DNA of 64,000 nt, taken from assembly GCA_002066995.1 (NCBI GenBank), contig MWTC01000052.1, positions 62,001 through 126,000 on the forward strand, written 5' to 3'. The DNA comes from Sphingobacteriales bacterium UTBCD1 (GTDB taxonomy: Bacteria > Bacteroidota > Bacteroidia > Chitinophagales > Chitinophagaceae). The translations under genes were made by a program, and so were the position numbers. Position 1 is the stretch's first letter, and every line of letters starts with the position of its first letter. Shown here piece after piece: positions 55,105 to 63,080 of this stretch. The notes under the pieces are model-generated. The model saw nothing but the letters and a program-made list of their open reading frames with translations. It did not search any database and was not told the DNA's origin.

Positions 55105-55112
55105 CAAATTTA
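55105..55112 (-). promoter_or_regulatory. -7 promoter box for the unidentified RNA
   Basis: TAAATTTG on the minus strand, exact TAnnTTTG match, with TTTG about 21 nt further upstream, close to the expected -33 spacing. It is the best two-part match in the window. Confidence 0.55.
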
Positions 55113-55220
55113 AAGGATTGGCGCTCTTTATTCCAAATAATTCAATAAAAATTTTGTAATTATAGATAAATTTCAAATATTTGGACTTTTAATAAAATTT
55201 ATCAAAAATAATATTTTCAA

Positions 55221-55685
55221 ATGGCTTTGAAATTAAATCTTGACAAATTGGATCTGCAGATCATTCAACACATGATGGATGATGCCCAGGTCTCTTATGC
55301 TGACCTGGGAAAAAAACTGTTTGTTTCCGGAGGTACCATTCATGTACGGATCAAAAAACTGCAGGAAGCCGGTGTGGTCAAGGGCACTAAACTCGACGCA
55401 GATCTGAAAAAGCTCGGCTACGACGTCATTGCGTTCATTGGCATCTACCTGGAAAAAAGTTCCATGTATGATTCCGTGGCTAAAGAATTGCAGAAAGTTC
55501 CTGAAATTGTCAGGCTTAGTTATACTACCGGTAATTACAGCATGTTTGCCGAAGTGGTGTGCCGCGATATCATGCAATTGCGATCGGTACTTCACGATCA
55601 GCTTCAGAAAATAAAAGGGATCGAAAGAACAGAAACACTTATTTCACTGGAAGAAAGTTTTAACCGGAATGTAAAAGTGATTTAA
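55221..55685 (+). CDS. Lrp/AsnC-family transcriptional regulator
   Basis: A 154-residue regulator with an N-terminal winged helix ('LDLQIIQHMMDDAQVSYADL', 'VSGGTIHVRIKKLQEAG') and a C-terminal RAM ligand-binding domain ('TTGNYSMFAEVVCRDIMQLRS'). Such proteins form octamers and respond to amino acids. Its stop is 10 nt before the flippase gene, so it is probably in the same transcript as the polysaccharide genes. The target is unknown. Confidence 0.92.
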   Translation: MALKLNLDKLDLQIIQHMMDDAQVSYADLGKKLFVSGGTIHVRIKKLQEAGVVKGTKLDADLKKLGYDVIAFIGIYLEKSSMYDSVAKELQKVPEIVRLSYTTGNYSMFAEVVCRDIMQLRSVLHDQLQKIKGIERTETLISLEESFNRNVKVI

Positions 55686-55695
55686 AGAACCGGAA

Positions 55696-57144
55696 ATGAA
55701 AGGATCTTCCCGCTTTTTTTCTTCATTGGGTTTATTGCTCATTCTTAATGTCGTCATCAAACCTGTTTGGATTTTTGGTATTGACCGGGTCATTCAGAAT
55801 GCTGTCGGTACGGCTGAGTATGGCGCTTATTTTTCTCTTTTTAATTTTTCTGTTGTTTTAAGTTTTTTACTGGACTGGGGCTATACAAATTTTTACAACC
55901 GTCAGTTGGCAGCAAAAGAGAAAGATTTTATTGACCGGGCGGGAAATTATCTCTATATAAAGTTCATTTTCGCCTTATCCTATATTGTTGTGGTTTTTTC
56001 TGCCGGTTGGCTTACCGGTATCCGGAGATGGGATATTCTTTTCGGTGTACTATTCATTCAGGTGTTACAATCTTTTTTTCTCTTTTTTCGCGGAATGATA
56101 ACAGCTCATCAATGGTTCCAAACTGATGCATGGCTCTCCGTGCTGGACAAAACACTGATGATCATACTGTGTGGCACCCTGCTTTATTTTCCTTCTGTTT
56201 TTGGAAATATGACCATTGGCTACTTTTTGCAGGTACAGGTCGTTTGCACTTTGTTTGCCTTGCTTGTGTCCTGGTTTGTCCTGGTAAATAAAGGAGTTCG
56301 GTTTATTTTTCAGAAAAGGATATTCATTCAAAAAGAAATATTTTATCAGGCGCTACCTTTCGGGATCATTATATTACTGATGAGCATTCATTACCGGCTG
56401 GATGGTTTTTTACTGGAACGCATTCATGAGAATGGCGACCTGGAAGCCGGGATTTATGCTTCAGCTTACAGGCTTCTGGATGCAGCAAATATGATCGGAG
56501 TATTGGTTGCAATGTTTTTGCTGCCCTATGTGGCAAGGCAATGGAGTAAAAAAGATGATTTCAGCAACGTGGTGCTTGGCGCCCGGCATTTCCTGATCTT
56601 GTTTTCAATAGCAGTCGGCGTAACGGCATTCTTCCTTGCTCCATGGATTCAAAAAACACTCTACCATTATGATTCCATTGTTGCTATACAGGTAATGAGG
56701 TGGTGCCTGCCGGCATTGATCGGTTATTCATTGGTCCAGGTATATGGCACTGTGCTGACGGCAACGGGCAATATTGTCTCATTTTGTTATATCACCCTGA
56801 ATGCCGTTTTAATCAATATTGCCCTTAATTTTCTTCTTATCCCGTCATTGGGTGCAGTGGGTTGCTGTTATGCCGCTTTGGTCAGCCAGGGTTTTTGTGG
56901 TATATCGGTTATGTTTTATGTATGGAAAAAATCCGCTGTTTATATTCATTATCGCTCCGTCATTATTTATATTTTTACCGCGGCCATATTATCCGGATTT
57001 CTTTATTGGAGTAGAGAATTTTCTGTTGGCCCGGTGTTGCAGCTCACAGGAGTGGCACTGATCACAGTAGCAGCTTTGTTTGCAACCGGTAGGAAAGAGT
57101 GGATGCAATGGGTCGGATCATTCAGAAAGACTGAATTAAAATAA
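55696..57144 (+). CDS. Polysaccharide/oligosaccharide flippase (Wzx-like)
   Basis: A 482-residue MOP-superfamily transporter with about 12-14 membrane helices and no soluble domain. It would move lipid-linked oligosaccharides across the inner membrane. Typical MOP segments such as 'GIYASAYRLLDAANMIGVLVAMFLL' and 'LIPSLGAVGCCYAALVSQ' are present. It is followed by Wzz-like and O-antigen ligase-like genes in the same direction, with gaps of 7 and 1 nt. Confidence 0.85.
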   Translation: MKGSSRFFSSLGLLLILNVVIKPVWIFGIDRVIQNAVGTAEYGAYFSLFNFSVVLSFLLDWGYTNFYNRQLAAKEKDFIDRAGNYLYIKFIFALSYIVVVFSAGWLTGIRRWDILFGVLFIQVLQSFFLFFRGMITAHQWFQTDAWLSVLDKTLMIILCGTLLYFPSVFGNMTIGYFLQVQVVCTLFALLVSWFVLVNKGVRFIFQKRIFIQKEIFYQALPFGIIILLMSIHYRLDGFLLERIHENGDLEAGIYASAYRLLDAANMIGVLVAMFLLPYVARQWSKKDDFSNVVLGARHFLILFSIAVGVTAFFLAPWIQKTLYHYDSIVAIQVMRWCLPALIGYSLVQVYGTVLTATGNIVSFCYITLNAVLINIALNFLLIPSLGAVGCCYAALVSQGFCGISVMFYVWKKSAVYIHYRSVIIYIFTAAILSGFLYWSREFSVGPVLQLTGVALITVAALFATGRKEWMQWVGSFRKTELK

Positions 57145-57151
57145 TTTTTTT

Positions 57152-57973
57152 ATGCCTGATATTTTTTACCTGACAGCAAAATGGTGGAAACAGATCTTTA
57201 CAGTAGTGGCGCTTTCTTTACTGATAGCCGGGGCAGTTGTTTTCATTAAACCGCCACAATATCTCTCGGTTGCCACGGCTGTGCCGGCAAGCAGTGTTGC
57301 TGCTGATAAGTCGAGGATCTTCAGCCAGAATATTGAAGCATTGTACTCCAACCTCGGATCTCCGGATGACCTGGATGTGATCGTAGGTACCGGCCAATTG
57401 GATACGATTTATCTTTCTGCTGCCGATCAGTTTGACCTGGCCGGTCATTATAAAATAAGTGGCAATAAGGAAAAGGCAAGGCTTAAAGCAGCGAAATTAT
57501 TAAAGCGGAATACCGAGATTCAGAAAAGCGGTTATGGAGAGCTGAAAGTGAAAGTATGGGATGCGGATAAAGATCTTACCCCACGGTTAGCCAATGCACT
57601 TATGGAGAAACTACAATCCATTCACCGGGACCTGCAAAGCGAGAGTAACATCGCTTCATTAAATGATCTGAGAGCAGGAATGAAAAAGATAAGCGACTCG
57701 ATTGTGGCATTGCAGTCTTCTTCAGCTAATAACACCGATGTTTCTGAAATGCTGATATTGAAAGATCAGTTACAGAAATACCGCCAACTGGTTGGCGAAT
57801 ATCAATTGATGGTTGACAGCAAGCCTCCGGCACTACTGGTAGTGGAAAATGCAAGAACTTCATTACAGCCTGACAGGCCGAAACGACTGGAAGTGTTGGT
57901 TGCTACATTGGTCCTCAGTTTCCTGTTTGGCCTTGGCATCGCTTTGATACTGGAAAGAAGAAAAATTAAATAA
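57152..57973 (+). CDS. Wzz-like chain-length/copolymerase protein
   Basis: A 273-residue protein with an N-terminal membrane helix (about 12-31), a long periplasmic coiled-coil-rich region (about 60-235) and a C-terminal helix (about 247-265) ending 'ERRKIK'. This is the topology of polysaccharide copolymerases that set polymer length. No kinase domain is fused. The motif 'PDRPKRLEVLVATLVLSFLFG' before the last helix is characteristic of the family (Pro-rich). Confidence 0.85.
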   Translation: MPDIFYLTAKWWKQIFTVVALSLLIAGAVVFIKPPQYLSVATAVPASSVAADKSRIFSQNIEALYSNLGSPDDLDVIVGTGQLDTIYLSAADQFDLAGHYKISGNKEKARLKAAKLLKRNTEIQKSGYGELKVKVWDADKDLTPRLANALMEKLQSIHRDLQSESNIASLNDLRAGMKKISDSIVALQSSSANNTDVSEMLILKDQLQKYRQLVGEYQLMVDSKPPALLVVENARTSLQPDRPKRLEVLVATLVLSFLFGLGIALILERRKIK

Positions 57974-57974
57974 A

Positions 57975-59417
57975 GTGTTCTCTTCTGTCAATAAAGACCG
58001 GCCTGCCTTTCTGCTTCTCGCAGGATTGTTCCTTGTCTTTTTATTTGTTTCTGTCTTTACCGGGGAATATTTCTGGATCCTTGTCCCGTTTGGGATCATC
58101 GTCAGCTTTTTCGGATGGCAGCATGTCAACCTGCTTTTCTTTTTTTTGCTGGCTGCAATTCCTTTTTCCGCAGAGTACCAGGTCACTCCTGAATTGGGTA
58201 CCGATATTCCTGATGAATTCATGATGCTGATCACTGCGGGAGTATTCCTGTTATATTTTATTTATAATCCGAAAGTGTTGACAGGGAATTATAAGACTCA
58301 TACTTTATTGTTCTTTTTGTTTTTATCTATAGTATGGACCACAGTTACCGTTCTTTTTTCTACCGATCATCTTCTTTCGGTAAAATTCCTGTTGGCAAAA
58401 TGCTGGTATCTCGGAGCTTTTGTGCTGGCGCCTTTGATTCTTTTCAAAGATAAAAGAGCGATCAAAACATCTTTCGTGATCCTGGCCGTTTCTATGCTTG
58501 CTGCAGCAGTGATTATTTTGATCCGCCATGCAGGCTTTCACTTCCGTTTTGCTGATGTGAATGATTCCGTTCATCCATTTTTCAGAAACCATGTGAATTA
58601 TTCTGCGATGCTGGTTTGCGTCATTCCATTATTTTTTGCATTTTTTAAATTGAGTGATTCCAAAAAACTGAATTTTTTTATTTTCTTATCTGTACTTGTT
58701 TTACTGATTGCTTTGTTCTTTTCTTATTCAAGAGGCGCATGGCTGGCTTTGCTTGCAGGGCTTGTTTCTTATTGGCTGATCAACCGGAAATTATTGTTTT
58801 TGTCTTTCATTGCTTTTCTCATCTTCGCTGCAGGAAGTATTTTCTGGTTAAAACACAATGACCGCTATCTCCGGTATGCACCTGATTTTAAGACCACGGT
58901 CTTTCATAAAGATTTTCAACAGCACCTGATCGCTACCTACCGGTTAAAAGATGTTTCAACGGAAGAACGTTTTTATCGCTGGATCGCCGGAATAAGAATG
59001 ACCGGAAGCAACCCGCTTACCGGATTTGGCCCCAATACTTTTTACAACAACTACAAGCCCTATGCAATCCCTGCATTTAAGACCTGGGTGAGTGATAATC
59101 AGGAACACTCCACGGTTCATAATTATTTTTTGCTTGTCGCCATTGAACAGGGAATTCCCGGGCTGATCTTTTTTCTTTTATTGACGGGAGCTATGTTTTA
59201 TTATGCACAAAAGATATTCAGCAAAGCCGGCGGCAGATTCTATAAAACCGTGGCCGCTACTGCCGGTGCAATTATTACCATGCTGGTCGTTTTGAATTTT
59301 CTGAGTGATCTTATTGAAACCGATAAGATCGGGAGTATTTTCTTTCTGTGTTTGTCAGTACTGATTGTTCTTGATGATAAAATAAGTTCAGGTGAAGCGT
59401 TGGAAAAAAAACAGTAA
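57975..59417 (+). CDS. O-antigen ligase/polymerase-like protein (Wzy_C type)
   Basis: A 480-residue membrane protein with about 12 helices and a large periplasmic loop containing 'GFGPNTFYNNYKPYAIP' and 'DNQEHSTVHNYFLLVAIEQG', the H-[NST]-x(n) pattern of O-antigen ligases (WaaL) and polymerases (Wzy). The start is GTG at 57975, one nucleotide after the Wzz stop. Together with the flippase and Wzz it forms a minimal surface-polysaccharide export set; glycosyltransferases for the repeat unit are not beside it. Confidence 0.85.
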   Translation: MFSSVNKDRPAFLLLAGLFLVFLFVSVFTGEYFWILVPFGIIVSFFGWQHVNLLFFFLLAAIPFSAEYQVTPELGTDIPDEFMMLITAGVFLLYFIYNPKVLTGNYKTHTLLFFLFLSIVWTTVTVLFSTDHLLSVKFLLAKCWYLGAFVLAPLILFKDKRAIKTSFVILAVSMLAAAVIILIRHAGFHFRFADVNDSVHPFFRNHVNYSAMLVCVIPLFFAFFKLSDSKKLNFFIFLSVLVLLIALFFSYSRGAWLALLAGLVSYWLINRKLLFLSFIAFLIFAAGSIFWLKHNDRYLRYAPDFKTTVFHKDFQQHLIATYRLKDVSTEERFYRWIAGIRMTGSNPLTGFGPNTFYNNYKPYAIPAFKTWVSDNQEHSTVHNYFLLVAIEQGIPGLIFFLLLTGAMFYYAQKIFSKAGGRFYKTVAATAGAIITMLVVLNFLSDLIETDKIGSIFFLCLSVLIVLDDKISSGEALEKKQ

Positions 59418-59425
59418 AGTAACGG

Positions 59426-60517
59426 TCAGGAAAAATTTTTACTCTTCACATTCAGTGCATCGCTGAGTCCGTTTCCCAATAAGTTAAATGCCAGTACCAG
59501 CAGCATGATGGCAAATCCGGGAGCCAATGCCAGCATCGGGTTTTGCGTGATGATAAAATTATAATTCTCTTTGATCATTAAACCCCAGCTGGTTTGCGGC
59601 GGCTGAACACCTATTCCTAAAAAACTCAAACCCGCTTCGATAATGATGGCAGAAGCAAAATTGGAAGCAGCGATCACCATCACCGGCCCCATGATGTTGG
59701 GCCATATATGGCGGGCAATGGTTCTGATATCGGAATAACCCAATGCTCTTGCTGCTTCAATATATTCCAGTTCGCGGATTCCCAATACCTGTCCTCTTAC
59801 AAGCCTTGCAATGTTCACCCACATGGTAAGGCCGACGGCAATGAATATTTGCCAGAAGCCTTTTCCAAGTACCAGTGTGATGGCAAATACCAGGAGAAGT
59901 GTGGGGATACTCCAGATCACATTGATGAACCACATGATGATGTTATCGGTCTTTCCGCCATAGTATCCTGCCAGCGATCCGAGTATCAGGCCAATGCTGA
60001 GTGAAATGATCACGGTGATAAGACCAACACTCAAACTTACCCGGGTGCCGATGATAATACGGCTTAAAATGTCACGGCCGTATTTGTCGGTGCCCAGCAA
60101 AAACTTTTTGGTAGTGACAGGATCCGGGGCAAGTTGGGAAAGATCGTAAGCCTGCCGTTCACTCAGTTTTTCATCAATATACTTTTGAACGATGATGCTG
60201 TCACCTTTTTTTTCGTATCCTGTGACCGGTATGTAGTAATAAGCATCTTCTTTTCCTGATAACAGTTGGCCGAAAAACCCGGGGTTTGTGACTTCCTTTT
60301 CTTTTTTCACTTTGATGAACTGCTGTTCAAATCCGGGCTTCCGTCCACCTATCTCAAGAATGATCCTGTTGGCAAAAGGAGAATGGTCCGGAGCGATAAA
60401 GTAAGCAATGATGGCAGTAATGACGGATAAAATGATCAGGACGAGACCGAAGACAGCTCCCTTGTTTTTTTTCAACCTGTGCCATGCCGCTGCCTGAAAT
60501 GACCTTGCCTGCTCCAT
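59426..60517 (-). CDS. Oligopeptide/dipeptide ABC transporter permease (OppC/DppC-like)
   Basis: A 363-residue inner-membrane permease. The OppC_N helix is at about 20-42 and the BPD_transp_1 domain about 155-355, with the EAA loop 'EAARALGYSDIRTIARHIWPN'. Between the first and second helices is a periplasmic insert of about 90 residues ('GGRKPGFEQQFIKVKKEKE', 'YYYIPVTGYEKKGD'), longer than in enterobacterial OppC. The matching permease, binding protein and ATPases are not in this window, so its substrate stays open. Confidence 0.9.
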   Translation of the reverse strand: MEQARSFQAAAWHRLKKNKGAVFGLVLIILSVITAIIAYFIAPDHSPFANRIILEIGGRKPGFEQQFIKVKKEKEVTNPGFFGQLLSGKEDAYYYIPVTGYEKKGDSIIVQKYIDEKLSERQAYDLSQLAPDPVTTKKFLLGTDKYGRDILSRIIIGTRVSLSVGLITVIISLSIGLILGSLAGYYGGKTDNIIMWFINVIWSIPTLLLVFAITLVLGKGFWQIFIAVGLTMWVNIARLVRGQVLGIRELEYIEAARALGYSDIRTIARHIWPNIMGPVMVIAASNFASAIIIEAGLSFLGIGVQPPQTSWGLMIKENYNFIITQNPMLALAPGFAIMLLVLAFNLLGNGLSDALNVKSKNFS

Positions 60518-60575
60518 TGATGAAGAAATGAAATTAACAATGGTTACAAATATATCTGTATCTGAGAATTCTCCG

Positions 60576-61706
60576 CTATTTTACTTTTCTTCCTTTCCAT
60601 TCGTATTTACCGAACTGCCCGAATAAACCTGCAAGAATGGTGTAGAAAATATGAAGCGGCTGCAAAAAGAAAAAGTATTTCATTAACGACCGCTTGCCAA
60701 AAAAGGATGAAACAGAATGGACAAAGGGGAACTCTATTATTGTTTTTAATACCCAGAAGCAGGCGGCATAGATCCAGTAATGATAATTCCAAAACCCTGC
60801 TATGAGCAGGACCAAAAAAGAAAGATTGAATATATAAACCAATAATAATACCGGCAGAATCCTTTTATCATTATAATGCCCTGCTTTGCTTGCCCAGCGG
60901 ATCCTTTGATGAAAAAAACTTTTCCATGTTTTCTGCGGTTCTGTGGTAACGATTGCTGATTTTGATTTAATATAATAAACCGAATCCGGATATTCTTTCC
61001 GGATCTTATGCATCAGCAGCATATCGTCTCCCGATGCAATATTGTCAATCCCTGAAAAGCCGTTCACTGCATTAAAAACTTTCCGCTCATAAGCGAGATT
61101 GGCTCCGTTGCACAGGGACATAAGATTCCTGTACACCGATACAGCAGTTATTCCCTGCAGTACAAGGAAGTCAAGAGCCTGAAAAATTTCCAGCAGAGAA
61201 TTATTATTTTTAAAAACTACGGGTGCGGCTATAAAGACCGGATTTTTCTCTTTTTTAAAAGCGGCAATGATTTCTAACCAATTTTTGGGTGGCAGGCAAT
61301 CAGCATCTGTACAAACGATCCATTCATTTTTTGATGAGGCAATGCCTGTTTCAATCGCTTTCTTTTTATAGGAGTTGATGTTGTCTTCTTCCAGTTGAAT
61401 CAATCTGACTCCATCAAATCTCTTTACTACGCCTGCTGTATCGTCGGTTGAGTGATCATCAATAACTATAATTTCAAACAGTTCATGCGGATAGGCCTGT
61501 TCTTTTAAGCTTTGAATCAACGAGGCGATGGACGCTTCTTCATTTCTTGCAGGAACGATCACAGAGAATGCTATTTTCTTTTCAAAGTTTGAAGACTTAA
61601 ATTCAGGAATGGATGACCAAATCCGCCAATAGCAGAGCATCAAAGTTGCATATCCTGCAAAAAGTAGTATAACAATAAAAAGAAGGATCATGATACCGGG
61701 AAACAA
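60576..61706 (-). CDS. Family 2 glycosyltransferase, membrane-bound
   Basis: A 376-residue GT-A fold enzyme with an N-terminal membrane helix (about 3-25), the catalytic domain (about 45-280) and C-terminal helices. Key motifs are 'VIVIDDHSTDDT'-type nucleotide binding, 'VCTDADCLPP' (DxD metal site) and 'HQRIRWASKAGHY' (QxxRW), which suggests a processive or lipid-linked enzyme. It ends at the start of a hydrolase gene with a 2-nt gap, so the two are co-transcribed. Confidence 0.9.
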   Translation of the reverse strand: MFPGIMILLFIVILLFAGYATLMLCYWRIWSSIPEFKSSNFEKKIAFSVIVPARNEEASIASLIQSLKEQAYPHELFEIIVIDDHSTDDTAGVVKRFDGVRLIQLEEDNINSYKKKAIETGIASSKNEWIVCTDADCLPPKNWLEIIAAFKKEKNPVFIAAPVVFKNNNSLLEIFQALDFLVLQGITAVSVYRNLMSLCNGANLAYERKVFNAVNGFSGIDNIASGDDMLLMHKIRKEYPDSVYYIKSKSAIVTTEPQKTWKSFFHQRIRWASKAGHYNDKRILPVLLLVYIFNLSFLVLLIAGFWNYHYWIYAACFWVLKTIIEFPFVHSVSSFFGKRSLMKYFFFLQPLHIFYTILAGLFGQFGKYEWKGRKVK

Positions 61707-61708
61707 AT

Positions 61709-62530
61709 CTAATTATTGCCCGGCGTAGTTAGCAGGAAGGGCAGGATTTCTTTGATATAATTTTCCCGGAGTACCTGGTGCCCTGAATTAATTACTCTGA
61801 GTGTGCAATAGTTTTCGATACCTTTTTGAAATTTCCTCCCTATTACTGGTAAAATGATGCGGTCGTATTTTCCGTAAATGAGTTGGACGGGAGTTTTGTA
61901 TTGGCGGATCTCCGACTTTATATTTTTCAACGAAGGTTTTAATTTTCTGAAAGCAGTCCACCGGTTGTATAATTGACTGCGTGCCTCTGCACGACCGATA
62001 TAATAATTGACAAATTTGAAAACACTGCTGTTAACCATTCCAAGTTTGTTGATCGTTTTCAGAAAGGTAAAGAACCATCCCGGATATTTCATTGTGAAGC
62101 GGAATAGTTTATTTCCCGGAGTAGTTTGAGTGGTCAGCCAATACCAAAGATTGACTTTAAGGCCATCAGGCGCAAGTAATGTCATTCTTTCTGTACGTTC
62201 AGGAATATTTTCGTATAAACTAAGCGCTACCCGGCCACCAAGACTGTAGCCGATCAGAATTATCTGCTGGCTTTTAAAACCGGGAATTTCCTCCAGAATG
62301 GCCAGCAGGTCTGCAGTATTAAAATTCAAATCTTGATTCCATTCGCTTTTTCCATGAAAAGGCAGATCAATGGCATAAAACCGGTAACCGGTACCGGCAT
62401 ATTTTTCCAGGAAGGAAAAAGAATCCGCATCCTGCCCGTAACCGTGAAAGCAAAGTACAATTTTGCTGCCTGCACCGAAAAGCCGGTAATGAATGCGGGA
62501 GTCTTTGTAGCGGATGAACAGTTTATCCAT
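61709..62530 (-). CDS. Alpha/beta-hydrolase
   Basis: A 273-residue cytoplasmic alpha/beta-hydrolase. 'LCFHGYGQDADSF' forms the oxyanion region, 'LIGYSLGGRVALSL' the nucleophile elbow (Ser in GYSLGG), 'YGKYDRIILP' the acid and 'NSGHQVLREN' the His. No signal peptide. The substrate is unknown. It lies directly upstream of the glycosyltransferase gene on the minus strand and divergent from the MarR gene. Confidence 0.88.
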   Translation of the reverse strand: MDKLFIRYKDSRIHYRLFGAGSKIVLCFHGYGQDADSFSFLEKYAGTGYRFYAIDLPFHGKSEWNQDLNFNTADLLAILEEIPGFKSQQIILIGYSLGGRVALSLYENIPERTERMTLLAPDGLKVNLWYWLTTQTTPGNKLFRFTMKYPGWFFTFLKTINKLGMVNSSVFKFVNYYIGRAEARSQLYNRWTAFRKLKPSLKNIKSEIRQYKTPVQLIYGKYDRIILPVIGRKFQKGIENYCTLRVINSGHQVLRENYIKEILPFLLTTPGNN

Positions 62531-62584
62531 GACAACCTCTGAAATTTTCTGAAGTTAAATTGCTGCCGTATTCAAAAATAGCAC

Positions 62585-62592
62585 TAAATTTG
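62585..62592 (+). promoter_or_regulatory. -7 promoter box for the MarR operon
   Basis: TAAATTTG is an exact TAnnTTTG match, with TTG at 62560-62562 upstream. It overlaps the left side of the operator region, so repressor binding would block RNA polymerase. Confidence 0.55.
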
Positions 62593-62594
62593 AT

Positions 62595-62612
62595 TAGTTG
62601 TATAAACAACTA
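62595..62612. promoter_or_regulatory. MarR-type operator (perfect inverted repeat)
   Basis: TAGTTGTATAAACAACTA is a perfect inverted repeat with 7-bp arms and a 4-bp spacer. It follows the -7 box directly and ends one base before the ATG at 62614, exactly where an autorepressing MarR protein would bind. Confidence 0.7.
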
Positions 62613-62613
62613 T

Positions 62614-63054
62614 ATGCATAACAACCAATTTAAAAAAGGGGAATTGTACAGCTTTATCACCGGTAAGGCATCTACTGCTATTGCCCGCAGGCTCCAGAAA
62701 AAACTAAACCAGGCAGAGCTGAATATTACGATCGAACAATGGAGTGTGCTTTATCATCTCTGGAAAAAACACGGGCTGAGCCAGCAGGAGTTATGCAATG
62801 CCACCTTCAGGGATAAGCCGAGTATCACCCGGCTGGTGGATAACCTGGAAAAGCAAAACCTGGTAAAAAGGGTTCCTTCGGAAAATGACCGGCGCATCAA
62901 CCTGATCTACCTGACGAAACAGGGACAAAAGTTAGAAGAACAAACCATGAGGCTGGCCGACCAGACATTGACCGAAGCTTTGAAAACAGTTCCGGCTTCT
63001 AAAATAGAAATGTGCAAAGAAGTATTACAGATTGTTTACAATAACCTGACATAA
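62614..63054 (+). CDS. MarR-family transcriptional repressor
   Basis: ATG 62614 gives 146 residues; the earlier ATG at 62560 would place the promoter and operator inside the gene. A winged-helix domain is visible: 'LSQQELCNATFRDKPSITRLVDNLEKQNL' recognition helix region, then the wing 'RVPSENDRRINLIYLTKQG', with flanking dimerisation helices. The next gene, an acyl-CoA dehydrogenase, starts 26 nt later. The repressor probably controls beta-oxidation and may sense acyl-CoA or fatty acids, which is inference from context. Confidence 0.93.
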   Translation: MHNNQFKKGELYSFITGKASTAIARRLQKKLNQAELNITIEQWSVLYHLWKKHGLSQQELCNATFRDKPSITRLVDNLEKQNLVKRVPSENDRRINLIYLTKQGQKLEEQTMRLADQTLTEALKTVPASKIEMCKEVLQIVYNNLT

Positions 63055-63080
63055 TATTTTCAAATCAATAAAATCATTTT

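Noticed and set aside
54839-55176. Two minus-strand open frames of 71 and 79 codons
   Set aside because: They overlap the structured RNA with promoter and terminator, and their translations show no protein-like pattern.
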